A stretch of DNA of 64,000 nt from contig CM060919.1 in NCBI GenBank assembly GCA_030737875.1, positions 806,479,160-806,543,159 of the forward strand. The letters run 5' to 3'. Of this stretch, positions 35,289-46,036 are shown piece by piece. The position numbers were made by a program, and so were the translations under genes. The notes under the pieces were generated by a model that worked only from the letters and a program-made list of their open reading frames with translations, was not told where the DNA came from and made no database searches. This DNA is from Allium sativum. Its lineage: Eukaryota > Streptophyta > Magnoliopsida > Asparagales > Amaryllidaceae. Positions within the stretch are counted from its first letter, which is position 1. Every line of letters begins with the position of its first letter.

Positions 35289-38200
35289 CTATTTAGATTT
35301 CGAGTGAGGCTTAGACTTCTTGGCGGCTTTCTCCGCATCCTTTGCCTCTTTCTCGGCCTCCGTCAAGATGCGCTTTGATTTTTTCTTTCCTGAAGATGCG
35401 GCGCTGGAATCGGTTGACTTCTTCCCGGAGGGCGGAGCGCTGGAATCAAGAGAAGATTTTTTAGCGAGTTCCTCTGTGATAGATCTAGTTGAAAGCTTAA
35501 CAACTAACCTTGATCCCGCATCCACAACTGCGAGAGGCTTGAGGATTTCAAGGTCTAAGTCTTCAGCTTTTAATTGCAAGCGTTTATCTTGGTCAGCTTT
35601 CATTGCAGCCAAAGTAACATCATCTGCACTTTTCGACTCCCCGACTATTGCCACCTCTGGATCTTCCTCATGTCCTCCGTCGCCGCTATCATCCTTTAAG
35701 GTTGGTATCATTTCTTCATCATGGGGAGTGTCAGCCTTAGACGGTTCGCTTCCTTCTCCCAAATCTATAGGAGCAGCCTTGTCCTTCCCCCCTTTTGCCT
35801 TCTCCGTAGTCTCTGCCCCAGAGGCGGCTCCCTGAGTCACGTCTATCTTTCCGGATGGCTCAATACCTACAGAGTGAGAAGCAACAGTTATCAACTCAGG
35901 AGAAAATAATGGGTTTTTCATCGATTGCTCAATCACGTGGCGAAAGGTAGAAATAGCCTTGACGAATTGAGGAGAAAATGTAGGGATACCTTCCGAAGAC
36001 TTCTCGGCAGGGGTAACTGCTGTCTCTGATGCCATTTCGGGGATAGGGGATAGCAGAGTTGTTCGAGGGATTCCCGGGTTTTCAGGATCATACCCCTCTA
36101 CTTCAGAAGTTGCGGGGGCAGTAGAAGAGGAACCAGCCTCGGGAACGTTCTTCTATTTAGTCCTCCGCCTCTCTTCTTCCATAGCATCAGCAATGAGACG
36201 GCGCCCTTCAGCTAGGCGTTCTGGCTCATCATCCCTTAAGTATTTCTCCATCAGCTTGTCTTCATCGATGGAATCAACCTTGAGCTCCTCTTTTTCCCAC
36301 TCAACGATCTGACTTCATACTTGGACTAGAGCAGATGGATAATCCTCAATCCAAGAAATGTTCCAGCGACGGATGATATGTGCAAAGAATTCAATCATTA
36401 ATTCGCCGAAACCCTGAATCTCTGCCTCCGCCTCTGACAATTGTTTGCGGGCCTCCTCAGCGGATTTGATAGCACATTCGACGTTACCCTCCGCCAGGGC
36501 AGCTCTGTTCTCCGCCTCCATTAGCTTATAAGCCAAGTCAGCATTTTTCTTTTCTAGCTCAGCATTCCTCCTTGCTAACTCGGCATTTTTCTGTTCAAGG
36601 TCAGCGTAAGCAAGGCGCGTTTTAGCGGCATCTGACTTAGCATCTTCAGCTTGCTTTTTTAACTCAGAACGCTCTTGAGTGTGAGATTCAAGCAAATCAT
36701 GATAACGTTTTTGCATATCTTCAAATTGTTGTTTGAAGCTAGTAGCGTCCCTTTGAGCAACAGCAAGCTGGGCCTGTGTGTCCTCCAAATCTTTTCCTAG
36801 ATTCTTTAAGGCCTTTGCATCTTCTTCCGCGGTTTTTTGCATCGAATCAGCATTCGTGATTAGAGTACGAATGATTCTGGAAAGGTTGCGTGAATATTTG
36901 AACATTTCAGAATACTGTTTTTCGACCGCATCTATCTTTGGTTTGGCCTCATCTACCCACCTGGAAGAAATAAGCTCGAGGGCAGGTAAAAAAGTCAAGT
37001 TCTCGAAGTAATGTTCGGTAAATTGCTCCTCCAAATACGCCCGCTTGATTGCGGTTTCAGCATCTAGTGGTGGAGGGGCGGGGATCGTCAACTCAGTATC
37101 CCTGTGCGTGGAGGATTCAATAGTCTCTTTATCTATTCTAGGCCGTTTAGCAGGGACCTTGCGTTTACTTCGCGACTCAGTATCTTTTGGCGGGCTTCTC
37201 TCCCTGCTGCGCTTTTCTTGAGAAGAGGTGGAGTCTTTTGGTTGCGGCATGTCCTCTTCCCTACGACCTTGATAACCCTTATATCTCTCTGGGTCCGACC
37301 GAACGAGAGAGCGAGAACGCGAGGTTCGAGAGCGATAGGGTTCATAAGGCCTTCTCTCCTCCCTACTGCGATCGTCGAGGCGATCATACTCAGTGTCATA
37401 AGGTGGATTAGACATGCTGCGGCGGAGCTTCCTGATATCATAGTAAGATCGGGACATCGTGCCTGCACAATAAGACAAATGAAATTCAGAATCAATAGTT
37501 TCGCAGAGAGAGAGGTGCAATGAGTGGTAATGCTATTGTGTAAAGTGTGTCCTAAGTGGTGTGTTTCCCCCCAACCAACCCGAGTCCGAAGCTAGTCTAG
37601 TATGGGCAGGCTCTTTGGCCTTAGCAGGAGTGGTCTCTTCAGAAGAGGTGAAAACTAAAGGATCCTTCCTAAAATCCTCTGAAGTGTATATAGTTTCAGG
37701 TAAGGGGAGATCCCCCAAACCCTGAAATAATGGGTCATCAGTACTAGGGACATCTCCCTCGGAAGCATCAATTGGCGACTCTTTGGAAGACGTTGACCTT
37801 TCTGGAGAAATGGCATCCTCAGGAGCAGTATACCCTTCGCGATGCTTTTCGGCCAAGTTAGCCAATTCATCATCTTGAGTAGAAGATGGAGAAGGTGAAG
37901 TTTGAAGAGGCACTGTAAGAGCTCCCAAACCTTCTCCTGTCTCTGGGACTACATCCACTGGAGGAATATATACGTATGGAGCCGTCCCATGACCGATACT
38001 ACGAGTAACAGATAGCAGCCCATGAAAATGAAGATATTCGTCCTTAAGGACTTCATCAATAGTCAGGAACTTCTGATCGCCATTAAGGAGCTGGTGCATC
38101 TGGTCAAAGAACACCTGGTCTGATATTTGTTTTGGGTTATCAACTGCAAACAAAAAGAAAAACGAGTTAAGGCGATGACTTGAATGTATAGAGCCAAGAT

Positions 38201-38977
38201 ATATAAAATCAGTGCTTTACTTGATTTCGTCCACCTCCTGGCACACCCAGGCTGTCGCTTCACATAAAACCATTCCAGTCTGGAATCTCCAGCTTTACTA
38301 CTGAATGGCGCTGAAATTATCTTCCTCTTAGGGACAGACTCAAAATAGCAGAAAGAAGGAGTTTCTCGAGTCCGATGCTTGAAGTTGTAGAAGAAATGAA
38401 CGTCATCGAAAGTGAGCTCTATGCCTAAGATCTCACGGTATGCTATATATAAGGTGTGTAAGTAAGCATAAGAATTGGGATGCAGCTGCATGGGGGAAAT
38501 CCACATTTGTCTTAGAAAATCAACGATGAAGGGAGAAAATGGAGGGATAGCACCGACCATGCACATCAACCGAGTGATTGCCATATATCCTTCTGGAGGG
38601 TTGTGGGGACGGTCAGATCTCGAAGGCACTAGAGTGTCCCTTTTTAGTATCCCGTATTTTAAACAAATTCGGATAAGTCTGTCGTTGTCGATTGTTGATT
38701 CAACAGAATCTTGGAGTGATTCCAATATGACAGCCAATTCAAACTCATCAGGAGCCCGGTCGTCACCAATCCCTCCTTCCTCTTCAAAACCTAGAGAAAC
38801 TTCATCCTCCGAGGACACATTGTCACTTTCGCGATTTCCAACCTCGTAATCTGAACCCTCATCATTCCATTCCGGATCCGAAGGGGAAGATATGTCCTCG
38901 AGAGTAACTTTGTTGGATGTCTCCGGGGCCTCTTTCTTCGCAGCTAGTCTAGAAGAGCGTCTGGGTCTCATGGTCAT
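35289..38977 (-). pseudogene. Antisense spliced gene of the Tat element (gypsy-type transposon domain plus coiled coil)
   Basis: Three exons on the minus strand: 38977-38221, 38143-37580 and 37462-35289. The first intron (38220-38144) has clean GT-AG ends (GTAAAG...TTTGCAG); the second (37579-37463) has a weak donor but a good TTGTGCAG acceptor. The joined frame is in phase for about 1164 codons. Exon 1 starts MTMRPRRSSRL (basic), then an acidic stretch, then a domain at about residues 140-230 (PEGYMAITRLMC, FIVDFLRQMWISPMQLHPNS, ELTFDDVHFFYNFK). It resembles the 'putative gypsy type transposon' (Transposase_28) family found in antisense frames of Tat elements. Exon 3 starts with an RS/RD-rich part and has a long coiled coil (heptads of ELARRNAELEKKNADLAYKL) and a lysine-rich end. 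Two stops, TGA 36317-36315 and TAG 36155-36153, break exon 3. The function is unknown. Confidence 0.75.
38144..38220 (-). other. Intron 1 of the antisense gene
   Basis: 77 bases, GTAAAG at the donor and TTTTTGTTTGCAG at the acceptor. Removing it joins two open frames in phase (WTKS-IDNPKQISDQVFF) while reading through would reach a stop a few dozen codons on. The short length is typical of plant introns. Confidence 0.7.
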
Positions 38978-39420
38978 AAAACTATTGAAGAAGCAATAGC
39001 ACAAATTAGAGTAAATTAGCCCGTATCCCCCCGTGCATGTGTGCAAACTAAAGTGTAAATAGTGTATGCGGAAAGTGTAAAGTAAATGTTTAAAAGTGCG
39101 ACGCAAAAGTTTGGCAAAGTATAAAGAATTGAAGTAGTTCTTGATGTCCAGTTACGTTCGCAAGGCACTATCCTAACTGTCCATTAAGTTGAAGATTATG
39201 CCAAAAGTTAATTGGGCCAGTTAAACAAGTTTTTATGCATTAAGATGGACTGCCCTTCGGTTCGGTTCGGGCGCATTCATTGGGATCGAATCGGGGGCAT
39301 GGCCTTGTCTTGGGTTCGGATAAACTTTGAAACTCAGAAATCAAAGTCGGATCGGCTCGGAGGTAGATTCCCCTAACGGTTCGGATCAGACCACGTAGTC
39401 ATGCTTCTCCTCCTTTATTT
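38978..39420. other. Upstream region of the antisense gene
   Basis: Region 5' of the antisense ATG, presumably its promoter, with no clear TATA box near it. It contains GGTTCGGTTCGG and GGATCGGCTCGG words like those in the Tat LTR. No sense-strand coding frame is seen. Confidence 0.4.
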
Positions 39421-39660
39421 TACAGTCCGACCCGATCCGGTTAGGTGAACACCCTTCTCCTCCTTTTCACTTTCCGGTCTGATCCGATTTTGAGAATCCT
39501 CTCCGACCCAATCCGGTCAAATGAGCTCTGTTTCCATCTTTGACCTTTGCCCCGACCCAATCCGGACTTGTGAATCTCTCTTCCTTTCCTTCTTATCCAT
39601 CTTCTATACTCCAACCCGAACCGGTCCCCTCAATCCTCTTCTTCTTCCCCTTCCTCAACC
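39421..39660 (+). repeat. Imperfect tandem repeats in the Tat 3' untranslated region
   Basis: At least four units of about 50-65 bases. Each has a core like CCGACCCAATCCGGTC followed by GTGAA or ATGAG and a CTTTCC/TCTCC pyrimidine stretch. Tandem repeats at this place are known from Tat/Ogre-type elements, where they can seed satellite DNA. The units here are diverged. Confidence 0.65.
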
Positions 39661-40296
39661 ACAGTCAAATCCACATCCATCTCCAAAGCTCTAGTTAAAG
39701 ACGAGCGCACGCTTCATTTAACCTCTCAGCGCCTCGAGATGGTGGTAGAACCACCCACGAAAACGACATGGGAGGAGGGAGACACGATATCGAAGCAGGA
39801 GAGGATCCATGCTCAAATCATTCAAAATCAACCGCAAATCTCAATTGAAACCCATTGTTACAAAATTAATTGAAGGATTCAAACCTACCAGAGTATGTAA
39901 ATTGGAAATTCGCACGAAAATGGTGAAAAGTTCTTATTTCTTTTTCTCTAAATTCTGGAGTTCCGAAGCGAAAAGGGTAAAATGATAAAAGGAAATGAGA
40001 GAAAGACGAAGACCCAGTTTATATAGAGAAGCAGAGTGACTATTCGTCTCCCCGTTCGGATCGGATCGACAGTCCAGTAGCAGAGCTTGGCCCAATAGTC
40101 CAACGAAAAATAGAAAGAAGAGGGGGTCTGTTCGGATCGGAATCCGAATCGAACAGAATTCTGTAACTCAGCAGTGAATTAAATTGAAGTTCGAAGAAGA
40201 AGATGAAAACATAAGGAAAATCAAAGGAAAAATTACCTAGAAGACGCTGTGCAATGATAATCAAAGCATGCTCCGTCTCCAACAGAAGCATCCTTT
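39661..40296 (+). other. Tat 3' untranslated region (no gene seen)
   Basis: Between the tandem repeats and the PPT. CGGATCGGATCGAC and CGGATCGGAATCCGAATCG near 40056-40155 repeat the element's word family. No reliable frame was seen on either strand. Confidence 0.5.
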
Positions 40297-40308
40297 GAGG
40301 GGGAAAAA
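40297..40308 (+). other. Polypurine tract of the Tat element
   Basis: GAGGGGGAAAAA lies directly before the 3' LTR start at 40309. Confidence 0.9.
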
Positions 40309-41160
40309 TGTTAGCCCACTTTGTGAACTGGGCAACACAAAGTCGAGATGTGAAACATTGAAGAACTTGGAAAGCATTATAGCGGGTCGGATCGGAGAGA
40401 TGTAGCGGGTCGGATCGGAGAGGTTTTGCTGTTCGGATCGGTGAGCTGTTATTGTTGGAATCAGAGAGGCACTGCTGTTCGGATCGGAGAGCAACCTACT
40501 GCCAGTTGGAGCGGAGGGCTACCTGCTACAGAGACAGATCGGAATGGAGCAAAAGTGGATGAAGACTTAGCCTTGGGACAATCCGGATCGGATCGGATAC
40601 CCCGATCTGAACCCCTCATGCACGCTCCTCCGATCTGAACCCATATTCCACATCACACTCCCCCACGATCGCCTGAATATGCGGAGCGGGTATGACTAGT
40701 TCCTGCCCACAACGTCCACTGCTCTGATGTGTTGTCAACACTGAAATCCATCCGAACCCGAGGCTGATGGGATGGAAGACACGTGGCTCCGATCCGGACC
40801 GGGTTCTGAGCAAATTTTCACCTATAAATATCCTGTCTGGAGACAATAAAAAGGATCTTCTTTTTGGCACTTTGAGAGTTGAACCACTTTCATAAACCGA
40901 ATTCCAGCACTCCCGGATAATCCAAATCTTTTTTCAACATTTGTTTTGAAACAATTGAGTGAATGTATGTGAGTTGTGAGTGAAATTGAGTGAATATCTC
41001 ATTGTAATTGCAACTCTATCGTCGAGAATAGTGATTGACAAGTGGACGTAGGCTCTTTAACGCCGAACCACTATAAATTCTGTGTCTCCATTTTACTTTT
41101 GATCTTATTTCATTCTGCTTTTAGTCAGTTTGGGTGTTAGAACCACTTTTTGGTCTAACA
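40309..41160 (+). repeat. 3' LTR of the Tat element
   Basis: 852 bases, same length as the 5' LTR and about 98% identical by eye, followed by the TSD GATTA (41161-41165). Confidence 0.93.
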
Positions 41161-41165
41161 GATTA

Positions 41166-41908
41166 TCACTACTTCAATGCAATGACGAAGAACTCTTTTA
41201 AAGATAAACTCCAATCGATTAAAATTCAAGATGCAAAGGTAGCCCAAAAAGGAAGTTGTCTTTAAGGGTCCAAGTGGGGACTGAGGGATTCAAGATGGAA
41301 TCAAGGGGTTCAAGTGGGAACCAAGGGTTCAAGTAGGAACCAATGTGTCAACTTCCAAATTTGGGATTTGTTGTAGGACGTTTGCGAAGGGGAAGTTGGC
41401 GTTCCAGACTTCAGTGCATCCTTAAGAGGTTGGTACAAGGCAGGTAGGGGACTTCACCATGTGAGGTTATAAATTTATTAAAGAGGAAAGAAAGAAAAGG
41501 CGCATTATTACTAAAATGTGGGGTTTTAAGGAATTTCATCACATTTTATATAATACACATATTAGGATGATTATATGGTTAGCACATTAATGAACATACA
41601 TGTGTTCATTGTTAGTTTGATGATGTGTTATTTGTTATCTTGGTTTACATATTCTTTATTCTTGTAAACCACATTGATTGTTAATTTATCTGCGTTCTTT
41701 TATTTGTATGAGGATGTTGTAATAACTATTGTTTGGTATGGAATGACAAGAAAGTACATATTTTATTATAGTGTGTTGTGTGTTGTGATTGGTAAGAAAC
41801 TATGGTTGTTACATATGGGAAGTTAACTTATTATGATTTTATCCTAATGAAGGATTTATTATTTTGAATGGTTTTATATTTGGGGAATTGCGAGGGCGCA
41901 ATTCTTTT
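41166..41908 (+). other. Outer element interior, part 3 (non-coding)
   Basis: Last piece of the LARD-like interior. At 41262-41350 a degenerate tandem repeat of about 18 bases (GGTTCAAGTGGGAACCAA and variants) occurs. The part at 41170-41390 resembles 6240-6400. No coding frame was seen. Confidence 0.6.
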
Positions 41909-41921
41909 AAGGAGGGAAGAA
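41909..41921 (+). other. Polypurine tract of the outer element
   Basis: AAGGAGGGAAGAA directly precedes the 3' LTR at 41922. Confidence 0.85.
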
Positions 41922-44825
41922 TGTAAGATCCCACAACTTTTACGGTTCTAAAAGTCAAGTAATTAAGAACTAATTATTATTAGAGGATAAACCGGATATC
42001 GTATTTATTACCATTGCGAAGGTCTTTCCGAATATATATATGTGTGTGTGTGTGTGTATTGATATATTTGAAATTATCATTTACAAGGTATTTTTTTAGA
42101 ATGAACACATATGAAACCATTTAATTCTCAATGTTCCTAATTTAAGAACAAAAACAGTATTTGGTGTAGTGATTAAGTGAGTAGACTTTGATATATGAAG
42201 TCATGAGTTTGATTCACGTCAATATTATATTTCTTTTATTTTAAGATGCATGTTCCAAGTAAGGAGTATGTGTGTATAAATGGAATACATAGGATTAAAT
42301 GTTGCATATAAGAAAAGATTTTATGTGTGTGTATATATACGTACATATGTATGTATGTATGTATGTATGTATATGACATGTATGTTGTTTCCAAATTAAG
42401 GCACTGATTGATACATGAGTCACCAAATATTTTAATATACATTTGTTTCCTATAGATTTAAGAATTAATTCATTTGAAAAAAAAAAGTAAATTTCTAATA
42501 TGTTCATTTATTACATTCTTAAAAGGTATATTCAAATCTATTTGTTATGGATTGGATGAAAATAATAAAAGATGCATTATAAGATCTTACTTCATTACAA
42601 AGTAAATAAGAGAGCGACTATGATTTAACTTGGGAATTGCTAGGGTTAATCGAATGGGTGATATCAATCCCTAGCTCCTGTATAAAGAAGCCAAATCTAA
42701 CCTAACCTTCGTACTCTTCTTTTATTTCTTTCTTCCCTCTTGGATTTCTTAGGAACATCCTATTCTCTTATCCAATTTTTTCTTAAATTAAATAATGGAA
42801 AGATTGCATGCTAACTCAAAGAACAGAAAGATGATCAAAATTAAAGAGAGATAGGAAGAAAGCTTATGCGAAGTTCGCAACCAATTTGCTACAGAAAAGG
42901 AGAACATGTGTCAAATAACATGGAGAGAAAACACATGTATGGCTTGCACGAGTTTGAAGATTATTTGCAAAAGCTGAAAAAGACATGTGTCAAATAACAT
43001 AGAGAGAAAACACATGTATGGCTTGCATGAGTTTGAAGATTATTTGCAAAAGCTGGTATGAGTTCTTTAATTTAATATTGAATTTAAAGTACAAATTTAT
43101 TGTCTTTCTAAGAACATACATGATTACTAATTTATGACATGATATGTTGACAATTATTTGATATTTGAGACATTTTGAATGCATCGGGTCAAAGTTTACT
43201 ATTTTTTATTGATCATTGCACTACTGAAATTTTAATTGAAATAAATGATGTATTTGAATATATGAATTATTCATTAAAATAAAATGAATAAAGTTGAATA
43301 ATGTTATTAAAATATGATAAATAATGGAAAGTGTGATTATCCATAGTTTGTATGTGTTATTTATAAATAACAGTTTTTGGAAGAGAAAAGAAACGATAAA
43401 ATTAATTTGGGATGTTTTAATATGTTTATTATTATTTTTGAAGATATTCATGAATAGTAACAAAGGATGTTTATTGCCATTTAACAAAATAAGATTTTAT
43501 AGATAATAATCCTTCTTTAATGAAAATTGCAACCCTTTGGAATAAATAGGAATAACATGACTTTCTATTGTGTTAAAAGTATTTGTTATTATTTTGTGTA
43601 GGACAATAATATAGTTGATTTGTAATGTTATTCGATATGTTATGTTTTGATAAAATATAAATGTTTTGAAAGGGGGACAAATGAAAATTCTAAAAACTGA
43701 ACAAAGCAACAAAGTTTCTTTTTACAATAAACAATTGTAGTAAATATGATTGGTTCTAATACATTATATTTATTTCACTTTGATGGATCGCATTAAGGAT
43801 GTTTATGCGACGTTTTACCATTGATTGCTACAAAAAGATGTGTAGTTAGTTATGGTTATTTAATGATGAATGTCCAATGTTGATTGGATTATTGTGCATT
43901 GGTGACCGTATTGCTATTTTGGAATGATAGTATACACAAAATGGTTTATGTTTGCATAGATGGCGTACAATTACTGACTGATGAACAATAATTTGTAAGT
44001 ATACTATTATTGTTACCTTCTTATTTTGTAAGTTGGAATTGTCATTGGATGTTGTTGGTTTTTAAAGATTGCATGCATATTTTCTTTTGTTTAGTTCATC
44101 GCTACTATGTTGTGATAGATGTGTAAGACACTATTTTCTGCTCTTAATTGACTGTGTTGGTGCAGTAGTTTTATTAATTACATTGTTTGCATCAATTTCA
44201 ATGTTCGCATTGATTGTACTAAATTATATTGATTTCAACGGTTAAATGGATGAAGTGGTTGAATGGATGCAATGTTTGTAATGTACTAACGAGTATTTGG
44301 ATGCAGGAGAAGAGCAGGAAATAGAACTACGTGGGGTTGATCCCTTAAAAGGGGTACGTAGACAGTCTTTTTCTATGCAATAGCCACTGGAACCCTTAGA
44401 TTGGGTCGGGGTGTATAGGGTTAGGCGCAGTCCAAACATAGTAGAAACTCTTTTATTTTCCCTCTTTGAAAAGAATTTGTAAAGTTAGAAGATACGAGAT
44501 GACAAAAAGAAAAAAAGAAAATGAAGAAGAAAGGAGCTTAGCCTACTTGTTGGACCTAGATGTTGTTTGATTAAATTCACTTCTTATTGTATCACTGCCG
44601 TTTTGTTTTGTGGATGTTTAATGTAATAAAACGGATTATGATGTTTTAGTTATGTAATTATTTATTTTTATCATTAGACCTTCCATATTATTAATCGTCT
44701 CTAGTATTTTTTAAAAAATCTTATACACTTAAGGTCCACTACTTTTAATGTCTAAAATTAGTTGTAAGCATGTTTGATGACGTTTATAATTAATTTTGGA
44801 CCTTTGAAAATAGTGGGTTTTCACA
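41922..44825 (+). repeat. 3' LTR of the outer LARD-like element
   Basis: 2904 bases, co-linear with 1793-5067 but lacking a block equivalent to about 2262-2665, lost between short AAATTA repeats. It has a (GT)n run near 42019 and an (ATGT)n run near 42345. It keeps the tRNA-like module (about 42155-42223), the 77-base tandem duplication (42897-43056) and the conserved segment near 44320-44430. It ends TTCACA and is followed by ACAAT. Confidence 0.88.
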
Positions 44826-45430
44826 ACAATCTCAAATAAATTTTTAAAACCAAATTCGACTAAATAAATCTATTTAAATTCAATCATAATTTTCAAATTA
44901 TATTAAAAATCAAAATTCATAATTTCTCAAACTATATATTTTAATTAGTTTTAAAATATCAATATCGTTAAAATTTAACAAACCATTTATGTTTAACTAT
45001 GTCGTTTCTATTTTATATTATCATACAACACATATGTTGATTTCATTCCAACCTAATTTCAAATATGCAACTGAATTAAATTCTGAATTCTTAAATTAGA
45101 TTTTTTTTGTTTATATTTCAAAAATCAAGTTCAACTTGATATATATATATCAATTTTATTTCTTAACTTATATTTCAAAATTTAATTACGAAATCAGATT
45201 CAAATATTCCAACAAACTAATTTAATTAGTTTAAAAATATGAATAACATCTAATTTTCATCAACCATTTAAATTCACAAATTGAAATTAACCTTATACTT
45301 ACAAATCTTACTCGAAACCCAATTAAAACAAACTAGATTTAAAATTCTAAACAAATTTCAAGTATAAATGTTCATTTCAATACTAGATTTAAATTAAATT
45401 CATATTTTTAAACATCAAAATTATTGGGTC
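44826..45430. other. AT-rich intergenic DNA
   Basis: Starts with the degenerate right TSD (ACAAT). It contains many AAATT, TTTCAAA and ATTAAAT words and no recognisable gene or element. Confidence 0.5.
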
Positions 45431-45439
45431 ATTACACCA

Positions 45440-46036
45440 CCTATGTGGAAAGGTTAATTTGCTGGTGATGGCTACTTTGTTGTGGCCGCATTTTGTTTAA
45501 TTCTGGTCTGTTTTGTCTAATATGCATTCGCAATTGGGCTGACGTTTTTGTGCTTCAACCTTGGTTATGTTAGATTCTTACTCTTGTGTGGAGTCTCTTC
45601 ATGGACTATTACTCGAGATGTTGTTGTGTTTTTGATGTCTTGTGCTATGCTTTAGCTCGGTGGTATCTAGTATGTAGCATTGCAATGTTACAACAACATG
45701 AAGTGATGCTTTTGTGTGGTTTTATGCAATTTGTATTTGTTGTTCCTAGTTTTAGGGCTGCCTGTACTACCATGTAATTTGTATTGGTTATCTACTCCCT
45801 GCGTGAAGTTTGAAATTTGTAGTCTAGACTAATTAGTTTAGCTCCAGTGTTGTAAACTTGTTTAGTTGTAGTGGAAAGTTCACTTTAAAAACCGTTTGTG
45901 GTAGTTATTCCCTTATAAACTGAACATAGTAGGTTAGTAAGCTGTCAATCTCCTGTAATATTTGTAATTATTATTTGTTATAATAATAAGTGTTTGCGGT
46001 CAATTAAAAATCCGGTTGGCTTTGCCCAAAAAAAAA
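45440..46036 (+). mobile_element. Possible 5'-truncated LINE 3' end
   Basis: A GT-rich stretch ends CCGGTTGGCTTTGCCC and an A9 tail (46028-46036), a style of ending common in plant L1-type LINEs. A 63-codon frame at 45586-45777 is probably untranslated. The 5' border is unknown and no target-site duplication was found, so the call rests on the tail and composition. Confidence 0.45.

Larger units (their letters stand above)
16296..41160 (+). mobile_element. Tat-lineage Ty3/gypsy element with antisense gene, split by an Athila insertion
   Basis: LTRs of exactly 852 bases each (16296-17147, 40309-41160) run TGTTAGCCCACTT to GGTCTAACA and are flanked by GATTA. Without the Athila guest (22945-34569) it is about 13.2 kb, large as usual for Tat. 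Order: LTR, PBS region, gag, protease, RT, RNase H, second (archaeal-type) RNase H, integrase, then a long 3' part with an antisense gene, tandem repeats, PPT and LTR. A second RNase H between the first one and the integrase is the hallmark of the Tat group. The LTRs differ at about 14 sites by eye, mostly C/T or G/A. Gag-pol has at least eight stops and two frame changes, so this copy is dead. Confidence 0.92.
1793..44825 (+). mobile_element. Outer LARD-like LTR retrotransposon carrying three nested elements
   Basis: Two related long repeats (1793-5067 and 41922-44825) start TGTAA(C/G)ATCCCACAAC and end TTCACA. The left one is followed by a PBS matching plant initiator tRNA-Met (TGGTATCAGAGC at 5070); the right one is preceded by a PPT (AAGGAGGGAAGA). 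The flanks are ACGAT (1788-1792) and ACAAT (44826-44830), a 5-bp TSD with one change. Removing the guests at 6541-15669 and 16296-41160 leaves an element of about 9 kb: two LTRs of about 3 kb and about 2.85 kb of interior with no gag or pol frame. This matches the known LARD layout. LTR starts and PBS are of a kind common in Tekay-type chromoviruses, so the helper may be of that type (inference). LTR divergence is far greater than in the nested elements, so it is the oldest layer. Confidence 0.88.
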
